From contig JAMOPP010000090.1 in the NCBI GenBank assembly GCA_027064405.1, forward strand, positions 1 through 11,813: a stretch of DNA of 11,813 nucleotides, read 5' to 3'. The notes below the pieces were generated by a model. That model saw nothing but the letters and a program-made list of their open reading frames with translations, made no database searches and had not been told where the DNA came from. Position 1 is the first letter of the stretch, and the number at the start of each line of letters is the position of its first letter. A program made the translations under genes and the position numbers. Positions 10,779 to 11,813 of this stretch are shown in pieces. This stretch comes from Desulfurellales bacterium. GTDB taxonomy: Bacteria > Campylobacterota_A > Desulfurellia > Desulfurellales > Hippeaceae.

Positions 10779-11813
10779 TTATTTTGCGCCAACGATTTCT
10801 TCAAGCATATCTGTTGTGATTGATTTTGGTCTTTCAATATTGTATCCAAGTGCTCTGTCCCAAACGATATTTGATAGAACGCCAAGCGCTCTTCCAACAC
10901 CGAACAGAACTGTATAGAAATCATACTCTTGAACGCCGTAATGCCACTGTATGCATCCTGAATGAGCGTCAACATTTGGCCATGGATTTTTTGCATGTCC
11001 ATGCTCTCTTAGAATGTCAGGAACTATATCGTAAAGTAGGCTTACAAACTGGAATGTAAGATCGTCCGGCATATGTTTAAGAGCAAATTCTCTCTGAGCC
11101 ATATATCTTGGATCTGTTTTTCTTAAAACAGCATGACCGTATCCGGGTATAACCTGTCCGCCGTTCAATGTATCCCATACGAATTTTTTAGCTTCTTCTT
11201 TTGTTGGCAATTTGCCACCCATTTTTTCCATAACTTCCTGTATCCATTTCAAAACTTCCTGATTTGCAAGGCCGTGTAGTGGTCCAGCAAGACCAGCCAT
11301 ACCGGCTGCATATGAGTAATAAGCATCAGAAAGAGCAGAAGCAACAAGGTGAGTTGCATGAGCGGAAACATTTCCTGACTCATGGTCTGAATGTATAATG
11401 AAATACAATCTTGCAACATCGTCATAAGGCTCAGGGATGCCCATCATATGAGCGAAGTTTCCGCCGAAGTCAAGGTTAGGATCTGAAGGAATATGAACAT
11501 CTCCCTTATATTTCATTCTGTAAATATAAGCTGCCAATGTAGGCAACTTAGGCTGCAATTCCATAACATCTTCATACATATAATCCCAAGCGTCAAATTT
11601 ATTAAATTTGCCGGAATTATACCATGCAGCAAATTTAGATTCTCTCTGCATTGCCAAGATACCTGCTGTAAACATAACCATTGGATGGGAATCTCTCGGG
11701 AGTGCTTTTAGAGTATCTTTTACATACTCAGGTATCTCTCTATTTTTTCTCCAAATAGATGCAACATCTGCAACATCCTCTTCCGTAGGTAAATCGCCTG
11801 TTAATAATAGATA
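10779..11813 (-). CDS. gltA: Citrate synthase, eukaryote-like type (5'-truncated at window edge)
   Basis: The C-terminal 344 residues of a citrate synthase that condenses acetyl-CoA with oxaloacetate. The frame is open to the right edge of the window and reads as protein throughout (ending in the conserved PRDSHPMVMFTAGI region), so the start lies outside; the first internal ATG at 11681 is not the start. The three catalytic residues are present: His in AGPLHGLANQEV, His in PGYGHAVLRKTDPR, and Asp in NPWPNVDAHSG. HSDHESGNVSAHATHLV, YYTVLFG-like FYTVLFGVGRALGVL and the final ERPKSIT match the mitochondrial/Si dimeric type much better than the E. coli hexameric type. Such enzymes are known in Geobacter and related anaerobes. 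Codon choice looks smooth and the terminator is strong, in keeping with high expression. With the CoA-transferase it suggests acetate oxidation or, in some anaerobes, a reversible citric acid cycle; direction cannot be judged from sequence. Confidence 0.95.
   Translation of the reverse strand, partial: YLLLTGDLPTEEDVADVASIWRKNREIPEYVKDTLKALPRDSHPMVMFTAGILAMQRESKFAAWYNSGKFNKFDAWDYMYEDVMELQPKLPTLAAYIYRMKYKGDVHIPSDPNLDFGGNFAHMMGIPEPYDDVARLYFIIHSDHESGNVSAHATHLVASALSDAYYSYAAGMAGLAGPLHGLANQEVLKWIQEVMEKMGGKLPTKEEAKKFVWDTLNGGQVIPGYGHAVLRKTDPRYMAQREFALKHMPDDLTFQFVSLLYDIVPDILREHGHAKNPWPNVDAHSGCIQWHYGVQEYDFYTVLFGVGRALGVLSNIVWDRALGYNIERPKSITTDMLEEIVGAK

Noticed and set aside
10715..11002. Second minus-strand frame inside citrate synthase (10715-11002)
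   Set aside because: It is a different frame of the same strand, running through catalytic blocks of citrate synthase and across its terminator.
10536..11711. Plus-strand open frames at 10536-10823, 10820-11059 and 11493-11711
   Set aside because: All are antisense to the radical SAM and citrate synthase genes; their products show no domain-like pattern.
1..11813. CRISPR array, tRNA, rRNA or intact insertion sequence
   Set aside because: No regularly spaced repeats, cloverleaf-like sequence, rRNA-like blocks or paired terminal repeats around a transposase were seen.

Overview
The window is low-GC DNA (roughly one third G+C by eye). It uses many AGA, ATA and AAA codons, is densely packed with genes, and carries clear sigma-70-type promoters. 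The gene set points to a motile, anaerobic or microaerophilic Gram-negative bacterium: chemotaxis genes, a citrate synthase close to the eukaryotic type, a propionate/acetate-type CoA-transferase, a PflX-like radical SAM protein and an FmdE-family protein. Deferribacterota or Desulfurella/Hippea-like bacteria would fit. That placement is inferred from gene content and base composition and was not tested.

Layout. Positions 1-1447 (+) hold the end of a chemotaxis cluster: a 5'-truncated cheR, a tiny STAS-like protein and a ParA/Soj-type ATPase. Positions 1448-1859 are a long AT-rich spacer with a possible terminator, ending in a strong promoter whose -10 box lies inside a perfect inverted repeat. 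Positions 1860-3761 (+) look like one operon: FmdE-family zinc-finger protein, TauE/SafE permease, ArsR-family repressor. An ArsR-type operator over the promoter and the regulator as last gene suggest autoregulation. Positions 3912-7517 (+) hold a nitroreductase, a divergent RecG helicase whose start is uncertain, and a nitrilase-superfamily amidohydrolase 6 nt after recG. Positions 7518-7971 are a 454-nt spacer. Its first half carries what looks like a decayed reading frame on the minus strand; its second half is the promoter and about 140-nt leader of the next gene. Positions 7972-9636 (+) encode a family I CoA-transferase with a strong ribosome binding site and terminator. On the minus strand follow a PflX-like radical SAM gene (9856-10713) and, upstream of it, a citrate synthase running off the right edge (10779-11813), separated by a strong terminator.

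How the genes may work together. The CoA-transferase and citrate synthase would be adjacent steps in acetate entry to the citric acid cycle, although they lie on opposite strands. The FmdE-TauE-ArsR group is the most interesting unit: a palindrome matching ATTC-N8-GAAT, the form described for persulfide-sensing ArsR proteins (SqrR/BigR), controls a putative sulfur-oxyanion exporter and an FmdE protein of unknown role. The ArsR encoded here does not keep the known dithiol pair in the same places, so the signal it senses is open. CheR-STAS-ParA suggests ParA-guided placement of chemosensory arrays, but the partner genes lie outside the window. No tRNA, rRNA, CRISPR array or intact mobile element was seen.
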